From Streptomyces sp. ISL-10 (GTDB lineage: Bacteria > Actinomycetota > Actinomycetes > Streptomycetales > Streptomycetaceae), in NCBI RefSeq assembly GCF_018614575.1, contig NZ_JAGGOJ010000003.1, positions 496,001-560,000 on the forward strand: a stretch of 64,000 nt of DNA, in the 5' to 3' direction. The notes under the pieces were generated by a model, which saw only the letters and a program-made list of their open reading frames with translations, did not search any database and was not told the origin of the DNA. This document shows, piece by piece, positions 42,514 through 51,851 of this stretch. The position numbers and the translations under genes were made by a program. The stretch's first letter is position 1. Each line of letters begins with the position of its first letter.

Positions 42514-44511
42514 ATGGTACCCACCGGTCGCTACGGAACCTGGCCCTCACCGATCGGCGCCGCCCTCGCCGCCTCGCGGGACGGACAGCCCGACCACCTC
42601 GGCATCGTCGGCGACGAGGTGTGGTGGACCGCGCCGCGCCCGGCGGAGGGCGGCCGGCGTGCCCTGGTGCGCCGGCGCCCCGACGGCCGCGAGGAGTCGG
42701 TGCTGCCCCCGCCGTGGAACGTGCGCAGCCGCGTCATGGAGTACGGCGGTCTGCCGTGGGCCGGGGCCGGAAGGGCGGAAGGCGGCCCGCTGATCGTCTT
42801 CGTACACTTCCCGGACCAGCGGCTGTACGCGTACGAGCCGGACGTTCCCGGCGCGCGGCCGCGTCCGCTCACGCCCTTCTCGTCCGTCGGCGGCGGTCTG
42901 CGGTGGGCCGAGCCCCTGCTGCGCGTCGAGCAGGGCGAAGTCTGGTGCGTGCTTGAGGAGTTCACCGGAGAGGCACCCACAGATGTGCGCCGGGTGATCG
43001 CCGCGGTGCCCCTCGACGGTTCGGCCGCCGAGGACCGCGGCGCCGTCCGCGAACTCAGCGACGACCGGCACCGCTTCGTCACCGGCCCGAAGGTGTCGCC
43101 CGACGGGCGGCACGCCACCTGGATCGCCTGGGACCATCCGCAGATGCCGTGGGACGCCACGGTCGTGCTGCTCGGGGACGTGACCGACGGCGGACCCTTC
43201 GCGGGCGTGCGCACGGTCGTCGGCGAGGCGGACGAGTCGGTCTGCCAGGTCGACTGGGCCCCGGACGGCTCGCTGCTGTTCGTCTCCGACCGCGGCAACT
43301 GGTGGGAGCTGCGCCGCATCCGCCCGGCAGGCAACGCCTTCGGCCACGCCACCGCCCTCTGCCCGGGCCGGCAGGAGGAGTTCGGCGGCCCGCTGTGGAA
43401 GACCGGCTCGCGGTGGTTCCAGCCGCTGGAGAGCGGACTGGTCGCCGTCGTCCACGGCAGGGGCACCACCGCCCTGGGCATACTGGATCCGGAGACCGGC
43501 GAACTCGTCGACGCCGCCGGTCCCTGGAGCGAGTGGATCCCCACGCTCGCCGCCTGCGGCGACCGGGTGATCGGCGTCGCCGCCAGCCCGCGCAGCGCGT
43601 ACGAGATCGTCGAGCTCGACACCCGCACCGGCCGGACCCGGGTGATCGGCAGCGCCCACGACGACCCGGTGGACCCCGCGTACTACCCCGAGCCGCAGAT
43701 CCGCACCTTCACCGGCCCCGATAGCCGGGAGATCCACGCCCACATCTATCCGCCGCACAGCCCGGACCGGATCGCACCCGACGACGAGCTGCCGCCGTAC
43801 GTGATCTGGGCGCACGGCGGACCCACCGGCCGCGCCCCGCTCGTGCTGGACCTGGAGATCGCCTACTTCACCTCGCGCGGCATCGGCGTCGCCGAGGTCA
43901 ACTACGGCGGCTCCACCGGCTACGGCCGCGCCTACCGCAACCGCCTGCGCGAGCAGTGGGGCGTGGTGGACGTCGAGGACTGCGCCGCGGTCGCCGAGGC
44001 GCTGGCCGACGAGGGTACGGCCGACCCGCGGCGCCTGGCGATCCGCGGCGGCAGCGCCGGCGGCTGGACGGCGGCCGCCTCGCTCGCCACCACGGACGTG
44101 TACGCGTGCGGCACGATCATCTACCCGGTCCTCGATCTGCTGTCCTGGGCAGACGGCGAGACGCACGACTTCGAGTCCCGCTACCTCGAATCGCTCGTCG
44201 GCCCGCTGTCCGAGGTGTCCGGCCGCTACCGCGAGCGGTCGCCGCTGACCCGCGCGGACGGCATCACCGCGCCGTTCCTGCTGCTCCAGGGCCTGGACGA
44301 CGTCATCTGCCCGCCGCCGCAGAGCGAACGGTTCCTCGCACGGATGGCCGGGCGCGGCGTCCCGCACGCGTACATCGCCTTCGAGGGCGAGGGCCACGGC
44401 TTCCGCAGGGTGGAGACGATGATCCGCGCGCTGGAGGCCGAACTGTCCCTGTACGCCCAGACCTTCGGCATCACCCGGTCCGACATCCCCCTGCTGGAGC
44501 TCAGGAAATGA
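42514..44511 (+). CDS. S9-family (prolyl oligopeptidase-type) peptidase
   Basis: 665 residues: an N-terminal beta-propeller (about 1-400) and a C-terminal alpha/beta hydrolase. The catalytic triad is visible: Ser in IRGGSAGGWTAA, Asp in LLLQGLDDVICPP and His in FEGEGHGFRRVE. No signal peptide, so it acts in the cytoplasm on short, often proline-containing peptides. It starts 10 bp after the M20 stop with AAGGGGAG upstream. Its stop overlaps the S66 gene (ATGA). Confidence 0.9.
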   Translation: MVPTGRYGTWPSPIGAALAASRDGQPDHLGIVGDEVWWTAPRPAEGGRRALVRRRPDGREESVLPPPWNVRSRVMEYGGLPWAGAGRAEGGPLIVFVHFPDQRLYAYEPDVPGARPRPLTPFSSVGGGLRWAEPLLRVEQGEVWCVLEEFTGEAPTDVRRVIAAVPLDGSAAEDRGAVRELSDDRHRFVTGPKVSPDGRHATWIAWDHPQMPWDATVVLLGDVTDGGPFAGVRTVVGEADESVCQVDWAPDGSLLFVSDRGNWWELRRIRPAGNAFGHATALCPGRQEEFGGPLWKTGSRWFQPLESGLVAVVHGRGTTALGILDPETGELVDAAGPWSEWIPTLAACGDRVIGVAASPRSAYEIVELDTRTGRTRVIGSAHDDPVDPAYYPEPQIRTFTGPDSREIHAHIYPPHSPDRIAPDDELPPYVIWAHGGPTGRAPLVLDLEIAYFTSRGIGVAEVNYGGSTGYGRAYRNRLREQWGVVDVEDCAAVAEALADEGTADPRRLAIRGGSAGGWTAAASLATTDVYACGTIIYPVLDLLSWADGETHDFESRYLESLVGPLSEVSGRYRERSPLTRADGITAPFLLLQGLDDVICPPPQSERFLARMAGRGVPHAYIAFEGEGHGFRRVETMIRALEAELSLYAQTFGITRSDIPLLELRK

Positions 44512-45443
44512 CCAGCGCGTCGCTCAGCCGGCCCGCCCGGCTCACCCCGGGCGCCAGGGTCGCCGTCGTCGCGCCCAGCGGTCCCGTACCCGGCGAACGG
44601 CTCGACGCCGGCCTGGACATCCTGCGCGGGTGGGACGTGGAACCCGTGGTGATGCCCCATGTCCGCGACACGCACCCCCGGTTGGACTACCTCGCGGGCA
44701 CCGACGAGGCACGCGCCCGCGACCTGACCGAGGCGTGGTGCGATCCGTCCGTGTCCGCCGTGATCTGCGCCCGCGGCGGCTACGGCGTTCAGCGCATGGT
44801 GGACCTGGTCGACTGGGCGGCGATGCGGGCCGCGGGCCCCAAGGTCTTCGTCGGCTACAGCGATGTCACCGCCCTTCACGAGGCGTTCGCCGTACGGATG
44901 GGCCTCGCGACACTGCACGGGCCGATGGCGGGCGCGGCCACCTTCCTCAAGGACGCCCGCACACAGGCTTCGCTGCGGGCCACCCTGTTCGAGCCCGAGG
45001 CGGTGCGGACGATCGAGGGCCTGCCGCGGGCCCGCACGATGGTGCCGGGCCGGGCGAGCGGAGTCGTCTTCGGAGGCTGCCTCGCTCTCCTCGCGGCCGG
45101 CATCGGCACCCCGCACGCACGGCGCAGCGCCCGCGGCGGGCTCCTGCTGCTGGAGGACGTGGGGGAGGAGGACTACCGTATCGACCGCATGCTCACCCAA
45201 CTGCTGCGTGCGGGGTGGCTGGCGGGCGTCGCCGGGGTGGTGCTGGGTTCGTGGGCGGAGTGCGGACCGTACGAGCGGGTGCGGGCGGTGCTGCTCGACC
45301 GGCTGGGGGACCTCGGCGTACCGGTGGTGGAGGAGTTCGGGTTCGGGCACGGCGAGACGGCGCTGACGATGCCGCTCGGCGTGCCGGCGGTGCTGGACGC
45401 GGATGCCCGGACGCTGACGCTTCAGGTGCCGGCGCTGCTCTGA
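44508..45443 (+). CDS. S66-family (LD-carboxypeptidase/MccF-like) peptidase
   Basis: 311 residues. Serine peptidase clade of LdcA/MccF: GARVAVVAPSGPVPGERLDA, AVICARGGYGVQRMVDLVDW, nucleophile Ser in VFVGYSDVTALHEAF, then Glu in LLLEDVGEEDYRIDRML and His in EEFGFGHGETALTMPLG. LdcA trims D-Ala from muropeptide tetrapeptides, while MccF cleaves peptide-nucleotide antibiotics. With the M55 D-aminopeptidase in the same operon, cell-wall peptide recycling is plausible. The ATG overlaps the S9 stop. Confidence 0.9.
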   Translation: MTSASLSRPARLTPGARVAVVAPSGPVPGERLDAGLDILRGWDVEPVVMPHVRDTHPRLDYLAGTDEARARDLTEAWCDPSVSAVICARGGYGVQRMVDLVDWAAMRAAGPKVFVGYSDVTALHEAFAVRMGLATLHGPMAGAATFLKDARTQASLRATLFEPEAVRTIEGLPRARTMVPGRASGVVFGGCLALLAAGIGTPHARRSARGGLLLLEDVGEEDYRIDRMLTQLLRAGWLAGVAGVVLGSWAECGPYERVRAVLLDRLGDLGVPVVEEFGFGHGETALTMPLGVPAVLDADARTLTLQVPALL

Positions 45444-45536
45444 CGGCCGTTCCGGTCGCCTGTCCTCCGCTTCAGGTCCGTCGCTGCTCCATCGGCCAGT
45501 TCCGGGTGTTGGCTTCTCTGAGACTTCGCCCGCAGC

Positions 45537-46473
45537 GTGTCACCCGTCTCCTACCTGTCCCGGGTCACGGCGCCCACCCTCCTCGTCCAGGGCCAGGCCG
45601 ACAACTTGTTCAGCCAACGAGGCCCAGGCCAGCCACGAGACGCTCCTGGCCCAGGGGACCGAGACGAAGATGATCTGGCAGTCCTGGGGCCACAGCGGCG
45701 GCATGACGAACCCCGCGTCCGGCGAGCTCAACCTCGGGGAGGGCAACCTGGAGACCAGCTACGTGGGGCGGCGCATCCTCGCCTGGTTCGACCGGTACCT
45801 GCACGCAGACCCGCACACGGACACCGGCCCGGCCTTCGCCTACTACAGCGGCTGGCAGAGCGGTTACGGCGAGGCGCGAGCCGTCCCGTCGCTGTCCCAG
45901 AAGCTCTACCTCTCCGGCGACGGCAAACTCGTCGACACCCGCGCCGGTCGCCGGGGCAGCCGCCCCTACACCAACTGGTCGGTCCCGACCAGCCACTCCG
46001 AGTCGTCCCTGGCCGGCCTCATCGGCGTAGCCAACGCAGCCGTACGACACCAAGGGCACCTACCTGGGCTGGCGCAGCGAACCGCTGTAAGGCACCGGTC
46101 GACGTCGTCGGCGCACCCCGCGCCCGGCTCAAGGTCGTCTCGCCGAGCACGGAACGCGTCCAGCACTCCGGTGACGCGGCCCGACATTCTGGTGCTGTTC
46201 GCCAAGGTCTACGACATCGCGCCGGACGGCAGCAAGGCCTTGGTGAACCGCCTGGTCGCGCCGGTCCGGGTGCCGGACGTGGCCAGGCCGTTCACCGTGG
46301 AGCTGCCGGGAGTCGTGCACCGCTACGAGGCCGGCCACCGGCTGGAGTTCGTGATCGCGGCGAGCGACGGGGCGTACTTCGGCAACCGGGGCGTCAAGCC
46401 GGTGACGGTCGTGAGCGCCCCCGAGGACACGGGGTCGCTGGAACTGCCGGTGGTGCGGGGGTCGTTGTCCTGA
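45537..46473 (+). pseudogene. Decayed S15/CocE-type (X-Pro dipeptidyl-peptidase) hydrolase
   Basis: Pieces of one protein appear in different frames. SPVSYLSRVTAPTLLVQGQA (45540-45610) is the end of the alpha/beta-hydrolase domain. QSWGHSGGMTNPASGELNLG through RILAWFDRYLH and YLSGDGKL are in a second frame. VDVVGAPRARLKVVSPSTER returns to the first, and KVYDIAPDGSKALVNRLVAP to the end is in the second. The N-terminal catalytic half is absent. At least three frameshifts plus truncation make it non-functional. It lies after the peptidase operon without a clear promoter. Confidence 0.78.
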
Positions 46474-46596
46474 GGGGGCTCCCAAAGCCGGTGCCCGCCC
46501 CGGCCTGTACGGTGGCCGAGGCGGGGCTCCGATCACACCGAGGGGGACGGCAGTGCTGAGTCACGACTGCCGGTTCGCAGCGCGGGGAACCGACTG

Positions 46597-47016
46597 ATGA
46601 TCCGGCCCGGCAAGAACGGCCTGGTGGCCGCCTCCGTGCTCTTCGCAGCCCTCTCCGGCTACACCACCACCGAGGTCATCGAGCAGAGCGCACCACCCGT
46701 CACGCCCCCGTCGCCGTACGCCTCGCGGGAACCGGCCGACTGCAGCTCGCCGGAGTTGGAACCCGTACGCTGCCCCGACGGTTGGGCGACCGGCTGCCCA
46801 GAAGCTGCGCCCTCGCCGAGCGGCAGCGCCACTTCGGCATGGCTGCGCAGGCCGGGCCGCGGCAGCGAATCTCACCTGATCCCTGCGCCGGGCAGCACAG
46901 TCGCCCGGGACAACGAGGTCACGGCCGGGGCCGTGCCCGCGCCCACCGGAACCTACCCGGCCCCGGTGGACGAAGCCCGCCCTGTCGTCTGCGTCGAAGC
47001 CACGTACCCGGACTGA
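46597..47016 (+). CDS. Hypothetical small secreted or anchored protein
   Basis: 139 residues, no family recognised. A possible weak N-terminal signal (MIRPGKNGLVAASVLFAALS) is followed by a Pro/Ser/Cys-containing region (four Cys residues at about 49-68 and one near the C-terminus). A 14-residue GTG-initiated frame with GAGGGGGA before it (46554-46598) ends in TGATG overlapping this ATG, which would allow coupling. Coding bias is moderate, so it may be real or a remnant. Confidence 0.42.
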   Translation: MIRPGKNGLVAASVLFAALSGYTTTEVIEQSAPPVTPPSPYASREPADCSSPELEPVRCPDGWATGCPEAAPSPSGSATSAWLRRPGRGSESHLIPAPGSTVARDNEVTAGAVPAPTGTYPAPVDEARPVVCVEATYPD

Positions 47017-47191
47017 CCGGCGTCACAGCTCGGCCCGGCCCGCTTTGGTGAACAAGTCGGGCATGCGTACACGGCGGTGTCGTACGGGTCGGGCGCGGAC
47101 CTGTACGGGTGGTGGCCCGTGTCGACGGAGTGCCGAGGGCCGTTCAACCGGTGTCAGGCACAGGCAGGTTGGCATGTGGGGGCGTGGGCTC

Positions 47192-48028
47192 ATGGCGAAC
47201 AGCCGCACGAAGAAGCGGGACAAGGACGACGACCGGCCGGTCATCTGGGTCGGCTACGGCAAGCTGCTCAAACTCTTCCGGGAGCGGGCGCACTTCACAC
47301 AACAAGCCCTCGCGGACGCCGTCGGCTACTCGTACGAGCAGGCGGCATCGATCGAGCAGGGCCGCCGCCCCGCGAAGGCCGCGTTCACCGACGCGGCGGA
47401 GCGCGTCCTGGACGCGGGCGGGGCGCTGGCGGTCCTCCAGGACGATGTTGACCGGGCGAAACTCCCCTCGTTCTTCTGGGACTTCGCGCTGATCGAGACG
47501 GAGGCGGTGAGCAGGTTCTCGTACGATCCGCTGCTCGTGCCGGGCCTGTTGCAGACGGAGGAGTACGCGCGGGCGCTGTTCGCCGGGCACTGTCCGCCGC
47601 TGGAGGACGAGATCATCGAGCAGCACACGGAGGCGCGGCTGAACCGGCAGAAGCTGCTGACGCGGACACCGCTCGTCGATCTGTCGTTCGTGATCGAGGA
47701 GGCGGCACTGCACAATCCGATCGGCGGGCGGGAGGTGATGCGCGGGCAGCTTGAACGTCTTCTGGAGGTCCGTGCGTTACGGAACGTGGAGGTTCAGGTC
47801 ATGCCGTCCGGCAGGGGCTTCCATCCGGGACTGAACGGCGCGTTCGTCGTCCTGGAGACCTTGGAGCACCGGCAGGTGGGGTATGTGGAGTCCCAGGAGA
47901 CCGGTGTCGTCGTCAGCGATCCCGCAAACGTCAGTGCTTGCGGCTTACGGTATGGCAAGCTGCGCTCGCAGGCCCTGAGCGCTGAGGAGTCTGCGCGTCG
48001 CATCGAACGTCTGGCAGGAGAGGCATGA
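47192..48028 (+). CDS. XRE-type helix-turn-helix regulator with DUF5753 (Scr1 family)
   Basis: 278 residues. HTH at about 20-75 (LLKLFRERAHFTQQALADAV, GYSYEQAASIEQGRRP), then DUF5753 from about 110 (RFSYDPLLVPGLLQTEEYAR, VIEEAALHNPIGGREVMRGQ, GFHPGLNGAFVVLE). Streptomyces carry many such regulators, each paired with a DUF397 protein; several control development or antibiotic production (WhiJ type). ATG at 47192 or an alternative at 47174; neither ribosome site decides. The stop overlaps the DUF397 start (ATGA). Confidence 0.9.
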   Translation: MANSRTKKRDKDDDRPVIWVGYGKLLKLFRERAHFTQQALADAVGYSYEQAASIEQGRRPAKAAFTDAAERVLDAGGALAVLQDDVDRAKLPSFFWDFALIETEAVSRFSYDPLLVPGLLQTEEYARALFAGHCPPLEDEIIEQHTEARLNRQKLLTRTPLVDLSFVIEEAALHNPIGGREVMRGQLERLLEVRALRNVEVQVMPSGRGFHPGLNGAFVVLETLEHRQVGYVESQETGVVVSDPANVSACGLRYGKLRSQALSAEESARRIERLAGEA

Positions 48029-48228
48029 GCACCGAGCAGGCTGCACACGGCCCGGACCGGCTGAACTGGTTCAAGAGCAGCTACAGCGGGTCCGGCGGCG
48101 GCGACTGCGTCGAGGTCGCAGCCTCCGCCGGCGACGTCCACGTCAGGGACTCCGAGAACACCACCCGCCCGGGACTTCGTGTGTCCCGGGCGAGTTGGGC
48201 GGCCTTCGTGGCGGAGGCTACGCGCTGA
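48025..48228 (+). CDS. DUF397 protein, partner of the upstream regulator
   Basis: 67 residues, complete DUF397: [20 protein letters not shown] and the C-terminal [10 protein letters not shown]. These small proteins are antagonists or antitoxin-like partners of the adjacent DUF5753 regulators (BldB/WhiJ systems). Its start overlaps the regulator stop by 4 bp. Its end overlaps the convergent adenosine deaminase stop by 11 bp. Confidence 0.92.
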   Translation: MSTEQAAHGPDRLNWFKSSYSGSGGGDCVEVAASAGDVHVRDSENTTRPGLRVSRASWAAFVAEATR

Positions 48229-49285
48229 GCGCCGCGTAGCCCGGGCGGATCACCTCGTCGATCAGCCGCTGCCGCTCCGGCAGCGGCAGGAACGCCGCCT
48301 CGGCCGCGGCGACGGTGAACTCCTCGAAGACCTCGGGGCCGTAGCCGAACGCCTCCGCCATGTGCACGAACTCCAGGCTCATGTCCGTCCCGGACACCAG
48401 GCGGTTGTCGGTGTTCAGGGTGACGCGGAAGCCCAGGCGGCGCAGCAGGTCGATGGGGTGCGTGTCGTACGACTTGGCCGCGCCCGTCTGGAGGTTGGAG
48501 GTCGGGCAGACCTCCAGTGCGATGCGGTTGTCGCGCACGTACGAGGCGAGGTGGCCCAGGGTGGCCGTGCCGTCGTCGCGGACCGTGATGTCGTCCGTGA
48601 TGCGCACACCGTGGCCGATGCGCTCGGCGCCGCAGACCTGCACCGCCTCGTGGATCGACGCGGCGCCCACGGCCTCACCGGCATGGATCGTGAAGTGGCA
48701 GTTGTTGCGCCTGAGGTGCTGGAAGGCGGGCAGGTGGCGGGCCGGCGGATTGCCGATCTCGCCGCCCGCGATGTCGAAGCCCGCGACCCCGCGCTCGCGG
48801 TGCGCGACGGTCAGCTCGGCTATCTCCAGCGAGCGGTCGGTGTGCCGCATGCCGGTGAGCAGCGCCCGCACCGTGATGCGCCCGTCCGTGCGGCGCTCGC
48901 CCTCGCGCAGGCCCGCGTTCACCGCGTCCACGACCTCGTCGAGCGTGAGCCCCCGCTCCTGGTGCTGCTCGGGCGCGTAGCGCACCTCGGCGTACACGAC
49001 ACCGTCGGCGGCCAGGTCCTCCGCGCACTCGGCCGCGACGCGCTCCAGGGCCTCGCGGGTCTGCATCACCGCGCAGGTGTGGGCGAACGTCTCCAGGTAG
49101 CGCTCCAGCGACCCGGAGTCCGCGGCGTCCCGGAACCAGACGGCCAGGGCTTCCGGGTCCTCGGTGGGCAGGCCCTCGTAGCCGTGGGAACGGGCCAGCT
49201 CGATGATCGTGGCGGGGCGCAGACCGCCGTCGAGGTGGTCGTGGAGGACCACCTTGGGAGCGCGCAGGATGTCAGACAAGTGCAT
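48218..49285 (-). CDS. add: Adenosine deaminase
   Basis: Zinc enzyme converting (deoxy)adenosine to inosine. 355 residues with the amidohydrolase barrel: [20 protein letters not shown] (zinc H-x-H-x-D), [18 protein letters not shown] (His ligand, catalytic Glu), [11 protein letters not shown] and [15 protein letters not shown] (Asp ligand). The ATG at 49285 begins the conserved fold; a much longer upstream frame overlaps gntR antisense and is rejected. A TGTCAGACAAG motif resembling the gntR operator covers codons 2-5 (49270-49280). It lies 44 bp downstream of the gntR stop, on the same strand. Confidence 0.92.
   Translation of the reverse strand: MHLSDILRAPKVVLHDHLDGGLRPATIIELARSHGYEGLPTEDPEALAVWFRDAADSGSLERYLETFAHTCAVMQTREALERVAAECAEDLAADGVVYAEVRYAPEQHQERGLTLDEVVDAVNAGLREGERRTDGRITVRALLTGMRHTDRSLEIAELTVAHRERGVAGFDIAGGEIGNPPARHLPAFQHLRRNNCHFTIHAGEAVGAASIHEAVQVCGAERIGHGVRITDDITVRDDGTATLGHLASYVRDNRIALEVCPTSNLQTGAAKSYDTHPIDLLRRLGFRVTLNTDNRLVSGTDMSLEFVHMAEAFGYGPEVFEEFTVAAAEAAFLPLPERQRLIDEVIRPGYAALSA
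49270..49280. promoter_or_regulatory. Operator-like motif within the 5' end of add
   Basis: TGTCAGACAAG (minus strand CTTGTCTGACA) matches 11 consecutive bases of the 13-bp palindrome at 50223-50235. It lies inside the first codons of add. It could be a weak GntR site or chance. Confidence 0.3.
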
Positions 49286-49329
49286 GCATCCGGAGTGTAC
49301 GGCACCCTGCCTGGGAGTCCGGGAGCGTG

Positions 49330-50073
49330 TCAGTTCGACTGGAGGACCGGGAGGGCGGGGGCGCCCGTGGGCAGCATGTGCTTGGCCGCCAGGATCGGGG
49401 TGCCGTCCACCCGGATCACCTGCGTGACCAGCACGGCGGGCGTGTCCGCGGGGCGCCCCAGTTGCTCCCCGCGGCACCGGCCGAGCAAGGTCGCGCTGAT
49501 CTGGCTGTGCGCCGTGAGGGCCGTGCCCCGTGAGGCGGCGGCCAGGACCGCGACCATGGAGCCGGCCGCCTGCGGTGCCGACCGCAGCGCTTCGGCGAAG
49601 TCCGGGTGGTACCGCCGAAGCGTCTCCTCCGCGGCCGCCCACTCCTGGCTGAGCGCCGCCGCACCGTCACCGGTGAGCACGGACTCCCAGAACAGCAGCT
49701 CCGCCCCGGCGGGCGCGAGCAGATGCTGGGTGGTGAAGTCGGTGGGCTCCTCGACCGTGCGCAGCAGCGGCCGCACCCGCAGCGCCCGGCCCGCGCCGAG
49801 CAGCTCCTCCAGCGGCTGGATCTGCTCGTAACCACGCCTGGGCGGGCTGGCGTTGACCGTGCGACCCACGCCGCGGCGCACCGAGAGCAGGCCGTCCTCC
49901 TGGAGGAGGAGCAGCGCCTCGCGCAGGGCCGGGCGGCTCACGCCGAGTTCGACGGCGAGCCGGGGCTCGGAGGGGAGCGTGGACCCCGGCGGATAGGTGC
50001 CGTCATGGATGGCGTCCGCGATCCGCTCGTAGAGCACCACGACCGGTCTCCGCTGCTGCCCGCTGACTGCCAC
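49330..50073 (-). CDS. GntR-family transcriptional regulator (HutC/UTRA type)
   Basis: 247 residues. Winged helix at about 12-75 ([40 protein letters not shown]) followed by a UTRA-like effector domain ([40 protein letters not shown]). The GTG at 50073 has AGGAGG 5 bp upstream, better than the GTG six codons earlier. Two GntR-like palindromes lie between it and the divergent MFS gene. It precedes add on the same strand, so it may respond to a nucleoside or related ligand (inference). Confidence 0.88.
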   Translation of the reverse strand: MAVSGQQRRPVVVLYERIADAIHDGTYPPGSTLPSEPRLAVELGVSRPALREALLLLQEDGLLSVRRGVGRTVNASPPRRGYEQIQPLEELLGAGRALRVRPLLRTVEEPTDFTTQHLLAPAGAELLFWESVLTGDGAAALSQEWAAAEETLRRYHPDFAEALRSAPQAAGSMVAVLAAASRGTALTAHSQISATLLGRCRGEQLGRPADTPAVLVTQVIRVDGTPILAAKHMLPTGAPALPVLQSN

Positions 50074-50090
50074 TGGCCCTCCTCGGCTCA

Positions 50091-50102
50091 CTTGTCAGCA
50101 AG
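50091..50102. promoter_or_regulatory. GntR operator-like site near the gntR start
   Basis: CTTGTCAGCAAG, an imperfect version of the palindrome at 50223, embedded in ACTTG-TCAG-CAAGT. It lies about 18 bp upstream of the gntR start codon, suitable for autoregulation. Confidence 0.5.
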
Positions 50103-50222
50103 TTATGCGAGCGGGTGTGGCCGGAGCAATGCGGCCCGGCCTTGCGCTGTCCGGCTTGTGTGCGTCGCATCACCCGGGGCTTGACGTTCTACGCACGTAG
50201 ATTCCACCCTGTGGGGGCACAG

Positions 50223-50235
50223 CTTGTCTGACAAG
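50223..50235. promoter_or_regulatory. GntR operator-like palindrome upstream of the MFS gene
   Basis: CTTGTC-T-GACAAG, a perfect 6-bp-arm inverted repeat, 62 bp upstream of the MFS start. It is of the size and form of GntR-family operators. Confidence 0.6.
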
Positions 50236-50297
50236 ATCGCTGTGCGCTCATCGAGGCATGACATCCGAGGCAAGACATCCAAGGCAAAGGGGCCGAC

Positions 50298-51755
50298 ATG
50301 TCCACCACGCTCGGCCGGACGCGTTCCGGGTCCGCATCCGATCTCACGGGCCGTGGCCCGATGCTGGCGGCCATGGTGCTGGCCGTGCTCGGCTACCAGA
50401 TCAACGCGACCATGCTCAGCCCCGCCCTGCCCGATGTGATCGAGCGCCTCGGCACCACCACGGCTGCCGCGGGCCTCTCCCAGACGCTGTTCTTCCTGAT
50501 GGCCGCCGTCGGACAGGTCACCCTGGCCCGCCTCAGCGATCAGCGCGGCCGCAAGCCCATGATGATCATCTGTGCGTTCGTGCTCATCGTGGGCAACCTG
50601 CTGTGCGTCTTCGCACCCAACATCGAGATCTTCATCGCGGGCCGCATCCTCCAGGGCGTCTCCGCCGCGATGTTCACCCTCGCCTTCCTCACTCTGAACC
50701 AGCTGCTCAGCCCGGCCGGCTTCGGCAAGGCCGCGGGCATCATCACCGCCGTCAACGGCGGGCTCGCCGGCGTCGACGCCGTTGCCGGCGGTCAGATCGC
50801 CGACACCATCGGCTTCCGGGGCATCTTCGTCTGCTCCACGCTCATCGCCGTCGCGGGCCTGATCGGCGTCCGCCGGTACGTCCCCGACGTGCCGCCCACC
50901 ACGGCCGACGCCCGCTTCGACTCGCGCGGTATCACCGCTCTGTCGGTCGGCCTCACCGGTGTGCTCGTCGGCCTCGCCCAGGGCGCGGCATGGGGGTGGA
51001 CCTCCCCGCTCACGCTTGCCTTCCTGCTCGGCGGCCTGCTGGCCCTCGTCCTCTTCGTCGTCTCGCAGAGGTCCGCGGCCAACCCGGTCATCGACATCGA
51101 GGTGCTCGCCTCACGCCGCGCCTGGCCGCTGCTGATCACCACGATCTGCACCCTCGGCGGCGCGTTCGGCGCGATCGCGCTCACCATCCCGCTGTTCTCG
51201 CAGGACGCGCGGGTCGGCCTCGGCCTGTCCGCCGTCGCCGCCGCCGTCCTCTTCCTCACCCCCATCCAGCTCATCGGGGTGATCTCCGCGCCCCTCACCG
51301 GCCGACTGGGCCCGAAGGTCGGCTGGCGCCGGATCGTGGTCACCGGAGCCGTCGCCAACTTCGCGATCTTCGTCTTCGCCACGCTCTTCCTGCACCACCA
51401 GTGGATCCTCGTGGCCGCGCTCGCCGCGCTCGGTGTGACGTACGGCGGCTTCATGCTGACCGGCCTCAACGGCCTCGCCGTCACCACGGCCCCCAAGGAC
51501 AAGCCCGGCTCGCTCTCCGGACTCAACGGCGCCTGCTTCGGCATCGGGGCCTCGCTCGGCATCGCTCTCGCCTCCGCCATGATCACGGCGGGCAGCGACG
51601 CCAACGGGCCGACCGCGGCGGGCTACCAGCACGCCATGTATGCGGCGCTCGCGCTGCTCGGCATCGGAGTCGTGACGTCGCTGCTGATCCAGCGGCCGGA
51701 GGCGGAGGACGCCCCGGCCGAGGAGGAACCGGCGCTGGTGATCGCGCACCACTGA
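50298..51755 (+). CDS. MFS transporter
   Basis: 485 residues, about 14 predicted membrane helices. First helix MLAAMVLAVLGYQINATMLS; motif A-like loop VTLARLSDQRGRKPMMII; motif C-like GLAGVDAVAGGQIADTIGFR. A DHA2-like exporter is the closest general class. ATG at 50298 with AAAGGGG upstream. Divergent from the GntR gene, with a matching palindrome in the shared 224-bp region, so it is probably repressed by it. The substrate is unknown; nucleoside or antimetabolite export are options given add nearby. Confidence 0.86.
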   Translation: MSTTLGRTRSGSASDLTGRGPMLAAMVLAVLGYQINATMLSPALPDVIERLGTTTAAAGLSQTLFFLMAAVGQVTLARLSDQRGRKPMMIICAFVLIVGNLLCVFAPNIEIFIAGRILQGVSAAMFTLAFLTLNQLLSPAGFGKAAGIITAVNGGLAGVDAVAGGQIADTIGFRGIFVCSTLIAVAGLIGVRRYVPDVPPTTADARFDSRGITALSVGLTGVLVGLAQGAAWGWTSPLTLAFLLGGLLALVLFVVSQRSAANPVIDIEVLASRRAWPLLITTICTLGGAFGAIALTIPLFSQDARVGLGLSAVAAAVLFLTPIQLIGVISAPLTGRLGPKVGWRRIVVTGAVANFAIFVFATLFLHHQWILVAALAALGVTYGGFMLTGLNGLAVTTAPKDKPGSLSGLNGACFGIGASLGIALASAMITAGSDANGPTAAGYQHAMYAALALLGIGVVTSLLIQRPEAEDAPAEEEPALVIAHH

Positions 51756-51851
51756 TCGACGGCTGGTGACGGTGACGTGCGGGGCAACGGGCTGATGCCT
51801 GCGGCCCCGCTGTCCCCGCTGCCGGAGGGCGTGCCCGCGAGGCCCCGGTCA

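Noticed and set aside
49286..49642. 119-residue N-terminal extension of adenosine deaminase
   Set aside because: Antisense to gntR, with low-complexity composition; the amidohydrolase fold starts at 49285.
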